Positions 6,060 through 8,049 of a stretch of DNA of 8,049 nucleotides are shown in pieces; the stretch's first letter is position 1, and the number at the start of each line of letters is the position of its first letter. Source of the stretch: Peptoniphilus sp. (GTDB lineage Bacteria > Bacillota > Clostridia > Tissierellales > Peptoniphilaceae); NCBI GenBank assembly GCA_029983555.1, contig JASBZH010000052.1, forward strand, positions 1-8,049. The letters are read 5' to 3'. The position numbers and the translations under genes are program-made. The notes under the pieces were generated by a model. It made no database searches, had not been told where the DNA came from, and was given only the letters and a program-made list of their open reading frames with translations.

Positions 6060-8049
6060 TTACTTTTTAAATATATGCATTAACTTTTCAAATATACTTT
6101 CTTTTTTAACTTCTTTATCTTTAACTTCTTCTTTTATTTCTCTAAAAATCTTCTGTCTCTTCTTTTCTCCTGCTTCTTTTAAGAAATACTCTTGAGATGC
6201 AAATTTCCCTTCAGTTTTTATTTTTTTATATTCGCCATTTGCATCTACAATTCTTCCAGCAACATTGTCTTTAAGTTGAGAGTTCATATAATCTATAACT
6301 TTTTCTTTTATTTCGCTATCTAAAATAGGAACTGCAATTTCAACTCTCTTTTCAGTATTTCTAGTCATGAGATCTGCAGATGAAATATAAACTTTTTCAT
6401 AATCTTTTCCAAAAACATAAACTCTAGGGTGTTCCAAAAATCTTCCCACGATTGATCTAATTGTAATCTGTTTACAATCCTTTTTGTCCTTTGGAACAAG
6501 ACAAGTAATACCTCTTACAATTAAATCTACCTTTACACCCTTTTTAGAAGCCTCAACAAGCTTTTCTATAAAGCCCTTGTCAGTTAGAGAATTGAATTTG
6601 CAAAAGATATATCCCTCTTCTCCTTTTTTAATCTCCTCATCCATTAATTTTAAGAATCCAGTCTTTAAAGATGTTGGAGATTGAAGAAGATGCATATACT
6701 TTCCATTTAAATTTCCAATAGACATGTTCTTAAAAAAGTCAGTTGCATCTAAACCAATTTCATTATTTGCTGTAATTAAAGAAAAGTCTGTATAAAGTTT
6801 TGCAGTCTTCTCATTATAATTTCCTGTTCCAATTTGTGTTATATAATTTAAATTTCCACTTCTAGAATCTCTAAAAGTAATTAAGCATATCTTTGAGTGA
6901 ACTTTTAGTTTAGAAAAACCATAAATTATATTGCAACCTTCTTCATAAAGTATATTGGCGTAATTTATATTTGACTCCTCATCAAATCTTGCCTTTAACT
7001 CCATAAATACAGTGACCTCTTTGCCATTTTGTGCTGCCTGGCAAAGATATTTAACAACTTGTGAGTTCTTAGCAAGTCTATAGATAGTTATCTTAATAGA
7101 TTTGCACTCAGGATCATTTGCAGCTTCTTTTAAAAGTGCTAAAAAAGTGACCATGCTTTCATATGGATAAGATAAAAGCATATCCTTATCTCTGATACTT
7201 TTGATCACACTATAAAGTTCGTCTTTGGGATTATACTGTACCAAATCTTCATACAGCACACTTTTTTTAATTGCCTGTGGAATCTCATCAACTAAGTCAA
7301 AAACATAACCCATGTTTAGTGGTGAATTTAATGGAAAATATGATTTTTTCTCTAGATTTAATTTCTTTAACAAAAACTTTAACGAATCGTCAGATAATTT
7401 TCCAAAAGTCTCAAGCCTTACTATGTCGAGTCTCTTCCTCTTTTTAAGAATTGTCTTCATATAGTCTTGATAGTCGTCAAACTCTTCCCAAGTATCCCTA
7501 TCATCAGTAAAGTCTGTATTTCTTGTGACCTTGATTACATTTTTAGATAGAACTTTATAATCTTTAAAAATATTTTCAGTCTGATTTAAAATTACATCTT
7601 CCATTAAAATATAATCCAAATGATCGCCATTTAAAACTAAATATTTTGGATAAGTAAATCTAACTGGAACTATGCCATAAACTTTTTCTCCATCTTTTTC
7701 TAAATGGGCAAAAATATATAATTTATTATTTTCCAAAAATGGAAATGGATGATTTAAATCAACAATCTGAGGTGAAACAAGTTGATCAATTTTTTCCATA
7801 TAAAAATCGAGCACTTCTTTTTTTTGATTGTCATTTAATTCTTTGTATTTTAACTGCTTGATGTTGAAATCTTCAAGTTCTTTTGATACAGATTTATAAA
7901 TATCATCTTTTTCTTTATAGATTCTTGGCAACATTTCAAGAACTGCATCTATTTGTTCTGATGCATTCATGCCAGTCTTGTTGTCTATTACTTCCTTTTT
8001 TAAAAGTGAAAGGTCGTGAAGTGATCCAATTCTCACCATAAAAAATTCG
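6060..8049 (-). CDS. ppk: Polyphosphate kinase 1, 5' end cut by the window edge
   Basis: PPK1 reversibly polymerises the ATP gamma-phosphate into inorganic polyphosphate. About 663 codons are present. The Met at 8039 is internal: the frame stays open to the edge and reads EFFMVRIGSLHD, which matches the NLDEFFMVRV segment near residue 50 of complete PPK1 proteins, so about 50 N-terminal residues lie outside. Counting from that Met, the head domain spans about 53-267, C1 about 268-448 and C2 about 449-633. Active-site residues are in place: R321, KARFDEE (R351), KVHSKICL with the phosphorylated His381 (E. coli His435), IGTGNYNEKTAKLYTDFSL, R509, and FLEHPRVYVF with His537 (E. coli His592). The 54-55 residue offset is constant, so there is no internal indel of note. 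After the usual end (SQEYFL) comes a Lys/Glu-rich tail of about 39 residues. It is oriented with the purine operon but separated by 269 bases and that operon's own promoter. Confidence 0.96.
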   Translation of the reverse strand, partial: EFFMVRIGSLHDLSLLKKEVIDNKTGMNASEQIDAVLEMLPRIYKEKDDIYKSVSKELEDFNIKQLKYKELNDNQKKEVLDFYMEKIDQLVSPQIVDLNHPFPFLENNKLYIFAHLEKDGEKVYGIVPVRFTYPKYLVLNGDHLDYILMEDVILNQTENIFKDYKVLSKNVIKVTRNTDFTDDRDTWEEFDDYQDYMKTILKKRKRLDIVRLETFGKLSDDSLKFLLKKLNLEKKSYFPLNSPLNMGYVFDLVDEIPQAIKKSVLYEDLVQYNPKDELYSVIKSIRDKDMLLSYPYESMVTFLALLKEAANDPECKSIKITIYRLAKNSQVVKYLCQAAQNGKEVTVFMELKARFDEESNINYANILYEEGCNIIYGFSKLKVHSKICLITFRDSRSGNLNYITQIGTGNYNEKTAKLYTDFSLITANNEIGLDATDFFKNMSIGNLNGKYMHLLQSPTSLKTGFLKLMDEEIKKGEEGYIFCKFNSLTDKGFIEKLVEASKKGVKVDLIVRGITCLVPKDKKDCKQITIRSIVGRFLEHPRVYVFGKDYEKVYISSADLMTRNTEKRVEIAVPILDSEIKEKVIDYMNSQLKDNVAGRIVDANGEYKKIKTEGKFASQEYFLKEAGEKKRQKIFREIKEEVKDKEVKKESIFEKLMHIFKK

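Noticed and set aside
8037..8039. ATG at 8039 as the true start of ppk
   Set aside because: The frame continues upstream as EFF, giving EFFMVRIGSLHD, an internal conserved PPK1 segment, so the gene is cut by the window edge and does not start here.

Overview
The window is AT-rich DNA whose genes all lie on the minus strand, with short, tightly packed intergenic spaces, strong AGGAGG-type ribosome binding sites and some TTG starts. Together with protein sequences of clostridial character and a ykkC-type leader, this suggests a low-GC anaerobic Gram-positive bacterium, perhaps a Clostridia/Tissierellia relative. That placement is inference; there is no taxonomic marker such as rRNA in the window.

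Read in the direction of transcription (high to low coordinates), the window opens with the 3' part of ppk (polyphosphate kinase 1, cut by the window edge at 8049). A 269-base control region (5791-6059) follows, holding a sigma-A promoter (TTGACA, 17 bp, TAAGAT), a ykkC subtype-2 aptamer best read as a PRPP riboswitch, and a strong intrinsic terminator. Then comes a six-gene de novo purine operon, purC-purE-purM-purN-purH-purD (5790 to 225), with gaps of 0-20 bases or small overlaps. A clear terminator ends it at 192-218. The remaining 1-191 is very AT-rich, has no credible gene, and holds one long-looped 14-bp inverted repeat.

The operon encodes PurD (step 2), PurN (3), PurM (5), PurE (the AIR-to-CAIR stage), PurC (SAICAR synthesis) and bifunctional PurH (the last two steps to IMP). 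PurF (first committed step, the PRPP user), PurL/Q/S, PurB and PurK are not in the window; purF, which commonly sits just before purM in Firmicutes, is missing from its usual place.

The most informative signal is in the leader. The 3' strand of the aptamer's P3 helix (5844-5850, with the CCC at 5853-5855) lies wholly inside the 5' arm of the 19-bp terminator (5841-5859), so the two folds exclude each other. Ligand binding should therefore stop the terminator forming and turn the operon on, which fits PRPP, the feed-forward substrate of the pathway. No guanine aptamer sits in tandem with it.

Several starts were re-examined. purE and purH are best started at ATG codons a few bases downstream of TTG triplets that are really part of the Shine-Dalgarno region. 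purN is best started at a TTG inside the end of purM. purD starts at TTG.
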